A stretch of DNA of 64,000 nt from Phycisphaerae bacterium (GTDB lineage Bacteria; Planctomycetota; Phycisphaerae; Sedimentisphaerales; Anaerobacaceae), in the NCBI GenBank assembly GCA_021736645.1, contig JAIPFM010000107.1, positions 1 through 64,000 on the forward strand, written 5' to 3'. Made by a program: the position numbers and the translations under genes. Of the stretch, positions 8,482-17,340 are shown one piece after another. The notes under the pieces were generated by a model. The model saw only the letters and a list, made by a program, of their open reading frames with translations. It did no database searches and was not told the origin of the DNA. How positions within the stretch are numbered: position 1 is the stretch's first letter; each line of letters opens with the position of its first letter.

Positions 8482-10137
8482 TCAAGACTGTGTCGGCTTT
8501 TTCTTGGTGGCAGGCGTCAACACTCTAACCATTTCATTGATGGCTGTCACACCGCCCATGACCTTCCGTAAGGCCTGTTCCTGCAAATAAGCCATCTTGG
8601 CACGTCGGAACTGATTGCCCATGTCCTGAAGCGTTTTGCTCTTCAGGACGACCTTCTTGAGTTCCTCATTGAATGTAATCATTTCGAAGACCCCTGTCCG
8701 CCCGACAAAGCCAGTCCCGTAACAATGCATGCACATGCTCTCTTTGCCTCGCTTGTCATACACCACCTTACCCGGACGGTACAGCACCTTGGCCTTGTCT
8801 GCAGGCAGGTTAAACTTCTTCAGGATATCCTGATTGGGTGTATACCCCTGCTTACACTCATCACACAGCTTCCTCAACAACCGCTGATTCATGATGCCTG
8901 ACAAATTCGTCATGGCAGTTTTTCGATCGCCCACCAATTTAAGCCAACGGCCCAGCGCCTGAAGCACGCTGTCCGCCTGCAGAATCACATAGATTAACTT
9001 GCCCCCATCATTCGCCGCAGCACAAATCACCTGGGCTGTTTCCGGGTCGACACACTCCGCCACCCCCATGATATCCGTTCCCATTCGGAACAGCTGTTGG
9101 AGTTTTTTGGCGTACGAGGTGGTGGCAGTGTCACTCAGCGTAAACAGTTGCTGCGTGACACTCGGAAGTGAATTGGTAATCTCTTTTTCAAACGTATAGA
9201 TGCTATTGGTATAGGCGTCGTGTTCGCGGAGAATGGAATAGAACGTACTTGTCACCCCACTGGACTTGGGCCCAGTCACCAATATGATACCCTCTTTGGC
9301 AGTTTTGACCTCTTCCAGAGACTGCAGTTGCCTGTTGGTCATCCCCAGTTCAGCCAAACGAATGATCGCTTCGTGACTGACTTTTCGGATGCGAACCTGT
9401 TCTCCTACGGTAGAGCCCGCCGTCTTGATTTCCCAGTCCAGAGTATCTTTGCCGCGACGCGTATAGAAAATACCTTTTTGTGGTTTACGTCGCTCTTTGA
9501 TATCGAGACCGCCCAGTTGTTTGACGAATCTCAAAAAGAAATCGATCTGATCTTTAGGCTGCTCTGCCTGCGGTACAGAGGCCCCGTCTATTTGGAATGC
9601 AATTTTATAATTCTCGGGACCAGGGACCAGGGTAATAAATTCAGCACGTCTGGAGATGGCTTCTGTCAATATATCATACGCGATACGATAGCCAAAGAAA
9701 TCCGGCGTCCGTGCTTCCGGGCGGGGGACATCATTCTTGTTGGCGGTGATGAAAAGAAAGCTGTCCATGCCTTCATCGACTTCGCCACTCCCGCTGAGCA
9801 GACTCTTAATATGATCGACTGTTAAAATTCGGTCAAAATCCAAGACGCGTGCATTTCGCTGCTTCACATACACCAGGGATGCGCTGAGTATCGAGATGGC
9901 ATAACACAACGCACCCACAATATACACAGGGACAAAAAACCAAACCAGTGACATCACCGTCACAATACCCAGTATAATACTCACCCAAAGCGTGGCGTTT
10001 GCACCGACGGCCTCTGCATCCTTATGCATCCAATGAATCAAAGCCCAGGACGGGAAGAAAAAAACAAGATAGATGACCAGCTTAGTGATGGACAGGTATC
10101 CACCATACTCAACAAGCAACAGTATCGAATCAATCAT
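8482..10137 (-). CDS. Membrane-anchored PilB/GspE-like protein with degenerate ATPase motifs
   Basis: This 551-residue protein belongs to the type II secretion/type IV pilus assembly ATPase family. It has two oddities. First, residues about 15-95 contain three hydrophobic helices, whereas PilB and GspE are soluble. Second, the Walker A loop reads GPKSSGVTS (about residues 289-297), so valine replaces the ATP-binding lysine at 295. The usual GEIRD Walker B/Asp box is replaced by VAECVD, and the histidine box HTNDA by LQADSV. The zinc-binding C-terminal motif is intact (LCDEC...CMHCYGTGFVGRTGVFEM). It lies between pilT and a CvpA-like gene. I infer a structural or regulatory pseudo-ATPase; no other pilus genes are in the window. 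Confidence 0.85.
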   Translation of the reverse strand: MIDSILLLVEYGGYLSITKLVIYLVFFFPSWALIHWMHKDAEAVGANATLWVSIILGIVTVMSLVWFFVPVYIVGALCYAISILSASLVYVKQRNARVLDFDRILTVDHIKSLLSGSGEVDEGMDSFLFITANKNDVPRPEARTPDFFGYRIAYDILTEAISRRAEFITLVPGPENYKIAFQIDGASVPQAEQPKDQIDFFLRFVKQLGGLDIKERRKPQKGIFYTRRGKDTLDWEIKTAGSTVGEQVRIRKVSHEAIIRLAELGMTNRQLQSLEEVKTAKEGIILVTGPKSSGVTSTFYSILREHDAYTNSIYTFEKEITNSLPSVTQQLFTLSDTATTSYAKKLQQLFRMGTDIMGVAECVDPETAQVICAAANDGGKLIYVILQADSVLQALGRWLKLVGDRKTAMTNLSGIMNQRLLRKLCDECKQGYTPNQDILKKFNLPADKAKVLYRPGKVVYDKRGKESMCMHCYGTGFVGRTGVFEMITFNEELKKVVLKSKTLQDMGNQFRRAKMAYLQEQALRKVMGGVTAINEMVRVLTPATKKKPTQS

Positions 10138-10196
10138 AGACTATTTCCTGAACCAGATTCTCATAGTTTGGAGTACAACATCAAGATTCATTAATA

Positions 10197-11330
10197 TTAT
10201 ATCAACCCCTCAGTCGAGGTTTTAATGCCCTTCATGGCCATCTTTAATTCTTCCGGATTGGGGGCGTGCTTAAAGGCTTCCTTCGGATCCACCACACCCT
10301 CCATGATAAGACGGCACAGATTCTCGGTCAAATCCTGCATCCCCTCGCGCTGACAACTTCGAATCACGCTGGTCAAGTCTCCCTCGCGTCCCTCGGCGAT
10401 AAGCTTTCTGACCGTGGGATTGGCCAACAAGATTTCCAGGGCCGGCACCCGACTCACACCCTCCAATAATGTGGGTACCAGAGTCTGGCTGATGACAGCC
10501 TTCACCGACACGGCCAAAGCCTGTCTCGTCAATTCACGTTCGTCTTGAGGAAACAGGTCCAGGATTCTATGAATCGCCTGTGCCGCATGGGCAGAGTGCA
10601 GCGTGCCAAACACCATGTGGCCGGTTTCCGCAGCTCTCATACCTGCCGTGATCGTCTTGGCATCGCGCATCTCACCCACCAGCACGACGTCCGGGTCCTG
10701 ACGCATCAAATACGTCAACGCATCATCGAAGTTGGCGACATCAAGGCCAATTTCCCGCTGCGAGACAAGGGCCTTACCATCTTTATAGATATATTCGATG
10801 GGATCTTCGATCGTCACAATATGGCAGGCACGCGTCCTGGAAATGTAGTCCAGCATGGCGGCAATCGTGGTCGTTTTACCAGAGCCCGTGGGACCCACGA
10901 CCAGGACCAACCCTTCCTTGGATTCAGCAATCTTGGCAACCACAGGCGGAAGATTCAGGCTCTCAAAAGAAGGGACCGTGGCGGACACTCGCCTGGCCAC
11001 CAAACTCACATGGCCCTTCTGCATAAAGACATTCACGCGAAAACGCTGCTCCTCACTATATTCATAGGAAAAGTCAAGCGTTCCGTTCTCAAGGAATTGC
11101 TCTCGCTGGACAGGCGACAAGATTTCCAGGACAATCGCCCTGAGTTTTTCGTCGGTAAACACTTCACCTGTTGTACTCTTCAACTCCCCGGAGAGACGCA
11201 AACGAGCCGTTTGCCCGACTTTTAAGTGAATATCGCTGGCCTCAGTCTTGATGGCAGCCTTGAAAAACCGATTAACGTAGGGCTCCTTGGGTCTATCAAA
11301 CGCTATTTCAGCAGGATGGCCGGTACTCAT
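10197..11330 (-). CDS. pilT: PilT-type retraction ATPase
   Basis: PilT is the hexameric ATPase that drives pilus depolymerisation and twitching. All motifs are intact: Walker A GPTGSGKTTT, Asp box TIEDPIEYIY, Walker B DVVLVGEMRD, and His box TGHMVFGTLHSAHA. The C-terminal region is normal for the family. The ATG at 11330 gives 377 residues, close to the usual length; an ATG at 11408 would add 26 residues of non-family sequence. A GGAG tract lies 13 bases upstream of the chosen start. It heads a minus-strand set with the PilB-like gene. The 358-base gap to the divergent VanZ gene contains a 10-base palindrome TCTCGCGAGA at 11636 and no gene. Confidence 0.93.
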   Translation of the reverse strand: MSTGHPAEIAFDRPKEPYVNRFFKAAIKTEASDIHLKVGQTARLRLSGELKSTTGEVFTDEKLRAIVLEILSPVQREQFLENGTLDFSYEYSEEQRFRVNVFMQKGHVSLVARRVSATVPSFESLNLPPVVAKIAESKEGLVLVVGPTGSGKTTTIAAMLDYISRTRACHIVTIEDPIEYIYKDGKALVSQREIGLDVANFDDALTYLMRQDPDVVLVGEMRDAKTITAGMRAAETGHMVFGTLHSAHAAQAIHRILDLFPQDERELTRQALAVSVKAVISQTLVPTLLEGVSRVPALEILLANPTVRKLIAEGREGDLTSVIRSCQREGMQDLTENLCRLIMEGVVDPKEAFKHAPNPEELKMAMKGIKTSTEGLI

Positions 11331-11688
11331 ATTAAATGCATCACTCCAATCACTGTGTGAACAATCACCCTCTATCTGTCTACAGAAAGACACCCTAGCC
11401 ATCACCACACAACGGATTGCGTCTTGTCTTGCCTAAGTAATGCCCAAAACAACCTGTAACCGGCTTTATTATAAGCTTTTGTCACACAATGTCAAGATGC
11501 CCCAAACTCGACACCATGATACACCTTGTCGCTGAAGGTCTTTTTCTCTTCCACAAGAATCTGAGAGATGAACATCATCACACGTGGAGTCATAAGGCAT
11601 AATAGCCGATCTGAATACAAAAGGTAGGCAATGATTCTCGCGAGAGATATCTAACTGTGACGAGAAAACTCAAGAAATTATCTGATCC

Positions 11689-12447
11689 ATGGCACATCAA
11701 TTACGAAAAAAACTGGCTCTCATTTCAGTGATTATATATTGGCCCACGATTTTTCTCCTCACCCATACGCCCCTGCCCAAAATCGTCCATCAAGCCAACC
11801 TGTCAGACAAAAGCCTGCATTTTATGGTTTATTTTATTCTGGTTTTTCTTCTTTGGGGCACCCTAAAACCTTATTCTAAAGTAGCTTGGAACAAACCCAC
11901 GGTCTGGATCATCTTGGCTGTTATTGTCTGGTACGGCGCGATCGATGAGTGGCTTCAAGGCTATGTGGCAGGGCGAAGCGCAGATGTCCATGATTTTTAT
12001 GCGGATCTGATGGGTACTTTAACCAGCTTGGTACTCTTGTCTCTCTTGTCGTTCTGGCCAGCTCTGCTCGCGATGTCAGCCATGGCCATATTTGTCGTGG
12101 TCAACAGTAGCCGGGCTGATTTGACGCAACTCCTGCCCATTACGTCGACATGCATCGCCCCTCTACTGCTGGCCGGTTTTACCGGCCTGACCCTCTATTG
12201 TGTCCATACCTCAAAAATTGCCTTTTTAAACACTGGAAAACCGCATTTCAGATGGCTATTCCCCACACTATTGCCATGCCTCCTGTTGGCAGTCACTGCG
12301 GTGGGGGCCAGACTGCTGCACCGTCATCAGGCCATGCAAGACATCCTGCTTTCCGGCCTGGCCATCGCCTTGACAGTTTTGATGGTACAATCAGCCCACA
12401 AATTACTCAAAAAAAACAGGAAATTCGGTTTATCCCAGTCGAACTAA
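11689..12447 (+). CDS. VanZ-like membrane protein
   Basis: The 252-residue protein has six or more hydrophobic helices. It carries the VanZ signature: DKSLHFMVYFILVFLL near residue 43 and AIDEWLQGYVAGRSADVHDF near residue 84, then a second half of four helices. VanZ-family proteins are small membrane proteins; the founding member gives low-level teicoplanin resistance by an unknown mechanism, and most members have no known role. No clear ribosome site precedes the ATG. The downstream STAS gene follows after 83 bases. Confidence 0.82.
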   Translation: MAHQLRKKLALISVIIYWPTIFLLTHTPLPKIVHQANLSDKSLHFMVYFILVFLLWGTLKPYSKVAWNKPTVWIILAVIVWYGAIDEWLQGYVAGRSADVHDFYADLMGTLTSLVLLSLLSFWPALLAMSAMAIFVVVNSSRADLTQLLPITSTCIAPLLLAGFTGLTLYCVHTSKIAFLNTGKPHFRWLFPTLLPCLLLAVTAVGARLLHRHQAMQDILLSGLAIALTVLMVQSAHKLLKKNRKFGLSQSN

Positions 12448-12490
12448 GCTTACAATTAAATAAACTCTCACGAATCGAGGAGATGCACCG

Positions 12491-12541
12491 ATGTCTCAAA
12501 TGAGCTCAGGTTTCAAGAATAGAGTCGACTATGACAACTGA
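12491..12541 (+). CDS. Possible 16-codon leader ORF overlapping the STAS gene
   Basis: A strong Shine-Dalgarno (GAGGAG, 8 bases before ATG 12491) opens a frame MSQMSSGFKNRVDYDN that stops at 12541, overlapping the first 11 bases of the STAS gene in another frame. The STAS start itself has only a weak upstream AGAG. The arrangement could couple translation of the STAS gene to this short frame. The peptide has no recognisable features and may not be functional. Confidence 0.35.
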   Translation: MSQMSSGFKNRVDYDN

Positions 12542-12887
12542 CACCCTTCAACTCACTCAGGAGAAGTCCATAACATTTGTGACATTTGTGGCCACCTGTC
12601 TCAGTGACGTGGATGCGATCGGCCAAGCCACTGATCAGTTGACCACATTTATAGACACAATCCACCCCGCCAAGATGATCTTTGACTTCTCCGGTGTTAA
12701 ATTCTTTTCTTCACAAGTCCTGGGTGTGCTCATTGAAACCAGGGCCAAGATATCATCCTATCAAGGCCAGTTGGCGCTGTGTTGCATCGCGCCCCAGCTC
12801 AAACGCGTTTTCAGTATCACCAACCTGGATCAAATTTTTAATCTGGCGGAAAACCGTATAGATGCCATGTCAATTTTGAACTCTTAA
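12531..12887 (+). CDS. STAS-domain protein (anti-sigma factor antagonist-like)
   Basis: The 118-residue protein is a single STAS domain, with the typical central segment MIFDFSGVKFFSSQVLGVL, where the serine (SS) is the usual phosphorylation site in SpoIIAA/RsbV-type antagonists. Such proteins normally pair with an anti-sigma kinase, but none is encoded nearby. It lies between the VanZ gene and a double-ACT gene (25 bases to the next start), so it may be cotranscribed with the latter. The regulatory target cannot be inferred. Confidence 0.85.
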   Translation: MTTDTLQLTQEKSITFVTFVATCLSDVDAIGQATDQLTTFIDTIHPAKMIFDFSGVKFFSSQVLGVLIETRAKISSYQGQLALCCIAPQLKRVFSITNLDQIFNLAENRIDAMSILNS

Positions 12888-12912
12888 ACTGATTGGGGAA
12901 CAAAACAATCTC

Positions 12913-13377
12913 ATGCAAATTTCAATACAATTTTCAGTCTTTATGGTCAATAAGCCGGGAATCCTGGCACAGGTATTGAGCGAATTTGCGTCAGGGAAGA
13001 TCAACATCCTGGCGATGACCATGATGGACTCCGTGGAACACGGCGTGATGCGTGTGGTATTTACCAGACCTGAACCTGCCAGAGAGATCCTCAAGAAATT
13101 AAATCTGCCCTTTAGCGAAACTCAGGTCCTCTGTGTGAATCTCAACAACAGAAGCGGCGAACTCGCCACATTGGCTGAGAAGCTCGCCAAAAACCACATT
13201 AACATCACCTATGCCTATTGCACCGCCGGGGCCAAGGGTGGAAAAACCACGGGCGTTTTCAAGGTTGCGGATGTCAAAAAAGCCACCAAGATCCTGGAGA
13301 GCCACGAGAATAAAAAGCCCCAGACCAAAAAGGCGAAGGCCAAACCAGTCAAGCGATCTCATTCCACCAGGAAATGA
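12913..13377 (+). CDS. Double ACT-domain protein
   Basis: The 154-residue protein consists of two ACT domains, small ligand-binding modules that usually sense amino acids. The first begins with FSVFMVNKPGILAQVLSEFA (residues about 7-26) and the second with CVNLNNRSGELATLAEKLA (about 75-93). A lysine-rich tail (KKPQTKKAKAKPVKR) follows. There is no catalytic domain, so this is a stand-alone regulator or sensor. It follows the STAS gene by 25 bases. The 89 bases to the convergent exopolysaccharide cluster contain no gene. Confidence 0.85.
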   Translation: MQISIQFSVFMVNKPGILAQVLSEFASGKINILAMTMMDSVEHGVMRVVFTRPEPAREILKKLNLPFSETQVLCVNLNNRSGELATLAEKLAKNHINITYAYCTAGAKGGKTTGVFKVADVKKATKILESHENKKPQTKKAKAKPVKRSHSTRK

Positions 13378-13466
13378 GGGGACGATTTCGTATCAGTGTC
13401 TACCAAGGCGTTTGGAACATCCACCGACAAAACCTTCGGCCGGGACATGAGGGACGTTGCTGTTCT

Positions 13467-14066
13467 TCATGAGTCATGTCCCCGCGTGACCTGCGACTCT
13501 GAATAGCGTCTCTCGTAAATAGAGTCACGCCCAAAAATCTGACGCGCAGTCTGCCACAGAATTTGAAGATCACCCCAAAACGACTGCGTCTCCACATACT
13601 GGACGTCCAGTTCCAGCTTTTGTTCCAGCGTCAAATTGGCTCGCCCCGATGTCTGTGCGAGGCCTGTCAGACCCGGCCGGACCCTCAACCGGGTCCTGTG
13701 CCGTTCATCCCACTCATCCATCTGGGACACATACAACGGTCGTGGCCCCACCAGACTCATCTCACCCTTGAGCACGTTAAACAATTGAGGCAGTTCATCC
13801 AGAGACGTCTCACGCAGAAAGTGCCCCACCCGTGTCAGGCGTGGGTCCTTACCACTTTTGGGACTCGCCCCATAGGGATCGGCCTCCAAACGCATGGATC
13901 GAAACTTATAGATCGTAAACGGCCTGCCTTCCTTGCCCGCCCGCGTTTGAGTGAATAGTGCGGCACCGGGACTGGACGTACGTATTACAATCACAATCAC
14001 CAACAGCACTGGCCAGAGCATCAGCAAAACCGCGAGGCTGACCATGATATCAAGACCTCTCTTCAT
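13467..14066 (-). CDS. Sugar-phosphate transferase, initiating exopolysaccharide synthesis
   Basis: The 199-residue enzyme moves a sugar 1-phosphate to undecaprenyl phosphate at the inner membrane, starting a repeat unit. It is the short monotopic form: one N-terminal hydrophobic segment (MVSLAVLLMLWPVLLVIV), then the family motifs KFRSM, DELPQLFNVLKGEMSLVGPRP and RVRPGLTGLAQTSGR. The start at 14066 overlaps the upstream stop by one base (TGATG); an ATG at 14075 is also possible. It is the last gene of the cluster beginning at 24767. The sugar added cannot be told from sequence. Confidence 0.93.
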   Translation of the reverse strand: MKRGLDIMVSLAVLLMLWPVLLVIVIVIRTSSPGAALFTQTRAGKEGRPFTIYKFRSMRLEADPYGASPKSGKDPRLTRVGHFLRETSLDELPQLFNVLKGEMSLVGPRPLYVSQMDEWDERHRTRLRVRPGLTGLAQTSGRANLTLEQKLELDVQYVETQSFWGDLQILWQTARQIFGRDSIYERRYSESQVTRGHDS

Positions 14067-15199
14067 CACCTGCATACCCTTTCAATCGCATCCGCAATGA
14101 CGCCTGTACAATGTCCCAGCTCGAATTCCGTTTCTACACGTTGACGGCCTGCCGCGCCCAGCCGTCGGCACATCCCCTCGTCCATAATACACACAAGCAG
14201 GGCCTCAGCCAGGGCGTTGGCCTGACGCGTGGGCACCAGCCAGCCGGTCTTTCCCTGAACCACGACGTCCTCGCACCCCCTGTGTTGTGTGGCCACCACA
14301 GGCTTGCCGCACGCCATGGCCTCAAGAATCGATACAGGCAATCCCTCAAAGTAATACGTCGGCAGGGTAAAGATGTCACACACACGCATCAGCCGATCGA
14401 TATCATCTCTCCAGCCCAGCACCTGAAACCTGTCTCCCAGGCCGGTGGCAAACGCTGTCGTTTCCAGGGCCTTTTCATGCGGCCCGTCTCCGGCAATGAG
14501 AAATACCACGTCCCCCCGTACCCGGCATATTTTCTGGGCCGCCTGAAAATACACATAGATGCCCTTGGCCGGAATCATGTAGGCAATGCACAAGACAAAC
14601 CGGACGTGTTCGGGCACGCCCAGTTCTTCTGCCAGCGCCTTGTGTTCAGCCGGGGAGGATGTCCCGTGATACCGTTTCAAGTCTATGCCCATCCCCGGGA
14701 TACGCTGAACCTGATCCGGTGACTTCATTAAATGATGCGTACTCAACTGTTGATCGTACCGGTTCATCACCAGGATCGCATCGGTCAGCCGGGCCAGGGC
14801 CTTCTCCATCAAAAACCAGAAAGTCCATGTGAGCTTGTTTTGTCCCGGTGCACAGGGCAGGCCATGGGCAAAATACACGCAGCAGGGCACTCCGGCCAGC
14901 CGACCTGCGATTCGTCCCACCGCGGCCCCCAGGGGACTGTGACAGACCAACACATCAATCTGCTGTTCACGAATGTGACGGGTAATGCACAAGATGCCCT
15001 TGAGGATCGCCCAGGGATTAAAGCTCCGCTCTAACTGGTGCGTCACCACATGCAGACCCTGGTGACGCAGTGTCTCTGCATAGGCATCGTCCGATCCGCA
15101 CACACACACCTCATGCCCGCGTCGGGTCTGCTCCTGGATCAAGGGCAGCAAGAACTGCCAGACCATGATCGACGCTCTGGATAGATGCATGATTTTCAT
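14066..15199 (-). CDS. Glycosyltransferase family 4
   Basis: The 377-residue protein has the two-Rossmann GT-B layout of GT4 enzymes. The donor-site motif FTLPTYYFEGLPVSILEAMACGKPVVAT (split here into its E-x7-E core, EGLPVSILE) lies near residue 290, and IPGMGIDLKRY marks the domain linker. The start at 15199 overlaps the upstream stop in an ATGA arrangement; upstream in-frame ATG 15232 would run into the preceding gene. It likely adds one sugar of the repeat unit on the cytosolic face. Donor and linkage are unknown. Confidence 0.92.
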   Translation of the reverse strand: MKIMHLSRASIMVWQFLLPLIQEQTRRGHEVCVCGSDDAYAETLRHQGLHVVTHQLERSFNPWAILKGILCITRHIREQQIDVLVCHSPLGAAVGRIAGRLAGVPCCVYFAHGLPCAPGQNKLTWTFWFLMEKALARLTDAILVMNRYDQQLSTHHLMKSPDQVQRIPGMGIDLKRYHGTSSPAEHKALAEELGVPEHVRFVLCIAYMIPAKGIYVYFQAAQKICRVRGDVVFLIAGDGPHEKALETTAFATGLGDRFQVLGWRDDIDRLMRVCDIFTLPTYYFEGLPVSILEAMACGKPVVATQHRGCEDVVVQGKTGWLVPTRQANALAEALLVCIMDEGMCRRLGAAGRQRVETEFELGHCTGVIADAIERVCR

Positions 15200-16389
15200 A
15201 CGGGTTGACTCTGTGGCTGAACCATGGACCAAAACTGCATTTTAACCGCGCGTAATCCTTCGGGAGAAAAGGCCTGCGTGGCAGTGACATTCCGCTGAGA
15301 CCAGCACGCCAGCGTCTCCGCCTGATTCATCACGCTGAGAATCTTGAACGCGAGGGCCTCCGGATCTGCCGGCTCAACCAGACAGTCCTGATCCAGATAT
15401 TCCGGCACCCCCCCAACCGCGGTGGCCACGCAGGGCACGCCTCTGGCCATGGCCTCAATCAATCCTCGTCCCATGCCTTCGGTCAGAGACGGCAACACAT
15501 ACAACTGGGCAGCATCCAACACGCGATGCAAGGGGGCGCCTCGCTTCACATACCCCAGCAATCGAACGTGTTCCTGCAGTCCCAATGTCTTGATCTCCGC
15601 GTCCAGTGCAGGGCGTTCAGGACCCTCTCCCAGAATGTCCAGAGTCACCCGCCGATCGGCCATGTCAATGATGCGCCTCATCGCACGAATCAGATACACA
15701 TGTCCCTTTTCGCCGGACAATCTTCCAGCCGCCACAAGACGAAAGGGCGTGACATCAAACGCCTCCGGTGTTCGAGGTTGACCGCGATCTTCGTCGGCAA
15801 TGGCCACCGAGCAGAACACATACTGCCGATCCGATGTGCCGTGGGGGTAACGCCGTTGAAGGTACCGACTGATATACGTGACCGTGGAAGCTCGTGACAC
15901 GATCCACCGCGTCAGGCGGTCAAAGACTCTCGCGTACCATTCACATCCGAACATGGAGGCCTTGGCATGACGAATACCCTCGTACGAATCGGCCACCACC
16001 TCCACGGCATAGGGTCGTTGAAGGCACAAGAGCAACACGCCCGCCAGCGTGCCCAGCACGTCCGGCATCTTTAAATAGCAGGCCTGTGACCGTTGTATCG
16101 CCCTGTAAATGCCCCGCAGAAGGGTCGGTAGTGTCATGAGAGCCGTCAGAGGCGAGCGGGGATCGGGCAGGGGCACAATCGTGACCCTGTCACCATCCAG
16201 GCGAGGCAGTGACGCGTCTACTTGCGCGACATGGCGCGTCCGTACCAGGACCTCAAGGCGGTCGCAATACTCCAAATAGCGTGTCAGGTAGGCGTAATCA
16301 ATGATGGCGTCACTGCCATTATAAAAACGCCCCTGGCAACAGAGTACGTGTATTTGATGGGTCGTTAATAGGGTCATCTGACAGTTCAT
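15196..16389 (-). CDS. Glycosyltransferase family 4
   Basis: The 397-residue GT-B enzyme has the GT4 donor site PSLTEGMGRGLIEAMARGVP near residue 300 and the phosphate-binding AAGRLSGEKGHVYLIRAM near residue 220. The N-terminal acceptor domain is less conserved. It overlaps both neighbours by four bases (ATGA), which shows tight translational coupling within the cluster. It is one of three GT4 genes here, which together with the initiating transferase would give a repeat unit of at least four sugars. Confidence 0.92.
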   Translation of the reverse strand: MNCQMTLLTTHQIHVLCCQGRFYNGSDAIIDYAYLTRYLEYCDRLEVLVRTRHVAQVDASLPRLDGDRVTIVPLPDPRSPLTALMTLPTLLRGIYRAIQRSQACYLKMPDVLGTLAGVLLLCLQRPYAVEVVADSYEGIRHAKASMFGCEWYARVFDRLTRWIVSRASTVTYISRYLQRRYPHGTSDRQYVFCSVAIADEDRGQPRTPEAFDVTPFRLVAAGRLSGEKGHVYLIRAMRRIIDMADRRVTLDILGEGPERPALDAEIKTLGLQEHVRLLGYVKRGAPLHRVLDAAQLYVLPSLTEGMGRGLIEAMARGVPCVATAVGGVPEYLDQDCLVEPADPEALAFKILSVMNQAETLACWSQRNVTATQAFSPEGLRAVKMQFWSMVQPQSQPV

Positions 16390-17336
16390 GGCGCCTGCCG
16401 CGGGTATGGCGAACGCAGCCTCTGTGCAAATTCATATAAACTCCGGGCCGTCTCCAAACTGTGCGGCCCATCTGTGTACAAGAGCACACCTTTTTTCGCA
16501 GACCAGACCTCTGAATGCACAAACAACTCCTCCGGTGTAAAATATGGCAGTAACGGATCTTCAGGATTAACATGTGTGGTTCTGACATACGCTCCAAATA
16601 TCTCATACGGATACTTGACCCGGCGAAGGCGAGACTTGAGATTGTAATAGGTACTTTCAGAAATGCGGTTCTTTCCCAGGAGGCTCACCTGGTTCAAGGG
16701 GTGACGGGCCTCCGTACTGCCTGCCGGCAGCACATAGTCCACCTGCCCGGTTTCATCCACGGCCGTCATCACCGCCTCTTGTATACGCCTCAGGTCGACA
16801 CGCGATCGCACGGCGGGGTCTTTGAACACCGGCTTGAATACCGACTCACCATACGGTTCACAATCCAAAGCCGTGGCATCTGCCTGTAATTGTTCCGCCT
16901 CTGCCCGGAGGTGAAATACTTCATGCACATAATAGTTCGGATCGTATATTTGGTCTGCGTCACACGATTCATTTTTATAGTATGGCCAGAGATCACGACA
17001 CCAGATGAGTTTGGCGCCCTGGGCCTTGACCATCTTTACAGCCAACTGCACCTTGTCATCCTGGACATCCGCATCATTGCGATGCATATACAACACCATC
17101 ACATGACTCACCAGACCACTGGCCAAGGCCATCTGCAACGACTCGGGTGAATTCGAACTCACACTATGGAACCAAATGATCTCCGGTCGTGACACAGGGG
17201 GCTTGGGGGGCACCACATTGGTATCTTTCGGGAGATTGGGATCCTGAGCCAGAGAGTCGCTCACCCGGTGAGTCTGAAGGACCAGCACCAGAGTCAGCCC
17301 TATCAGACACGGCAACAATGATTTCATCCACTTCAT
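16386..17336 (-). CDS. Exported protein of unknown function in exopolysaccharide cluster
   Basis: The start at 17336 follows a GAGAG tract and gives a clear signal peptide (MKWMKSLLPCLIGLTLVLVL...), so the 316-residue product is exported. The mature part alternates predicted strands and helices: EIIWFHSVSSN, VSHVMVLYMHRND, AKLIWCRDLWPYY, ADATALDCEPYG, VDYVLPAGS, KKGVLLYTDGPH. This rhythm, with acidic residues at strand ends, is compatible with a TIM-barrel glycoside hydrolase, but I recognise no specific family. It overlaps the downstream GT4 gene by four bases and lies 4 bases after the upstream GT4 gene, so it belongs to the cluster. Polymer trimming or release is a guess. Confidence 0.6.
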   Translation of the reverse strand: MKWMKSLLPCLIGLTLVLVLQTHRVSDSLAQDPNLPKDTNVVPPKPPVSRPEIIWFHSVSSNSPESLQMALASGLVSHVMVLYMHRNDADVQDDKVQLAVKMVKAQGAKLIWCRDLWPYYKNESCDADQIYDPNYYVHEVFHLRAEAEQLQADATALDCEPYGESVFKPVFKDPAVRSRVDLRRIQEAVMTAVDETGQVDYVLPAGSTEARHPLNQVSLLGKNRISESTYYNLKSRLRRVKYPYEIFGAYVRTTHVNPEDPLLPYFTPEELFVHSEVWSAKKGVLLYTDGPHSLETARSLYEFAQRLRSPYPRQAP

Positions 17337-17340
17337 CGTC

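Noticed and set aside
13442-13482. Inverted repeat GGGACATGA/TCATGTCCC between the ACT gene and the sugar transferase gene
   Set aside because: It overlaps the end of a coding sequence, has a 23-base loop and no T tract, so it is not called as a terminator.
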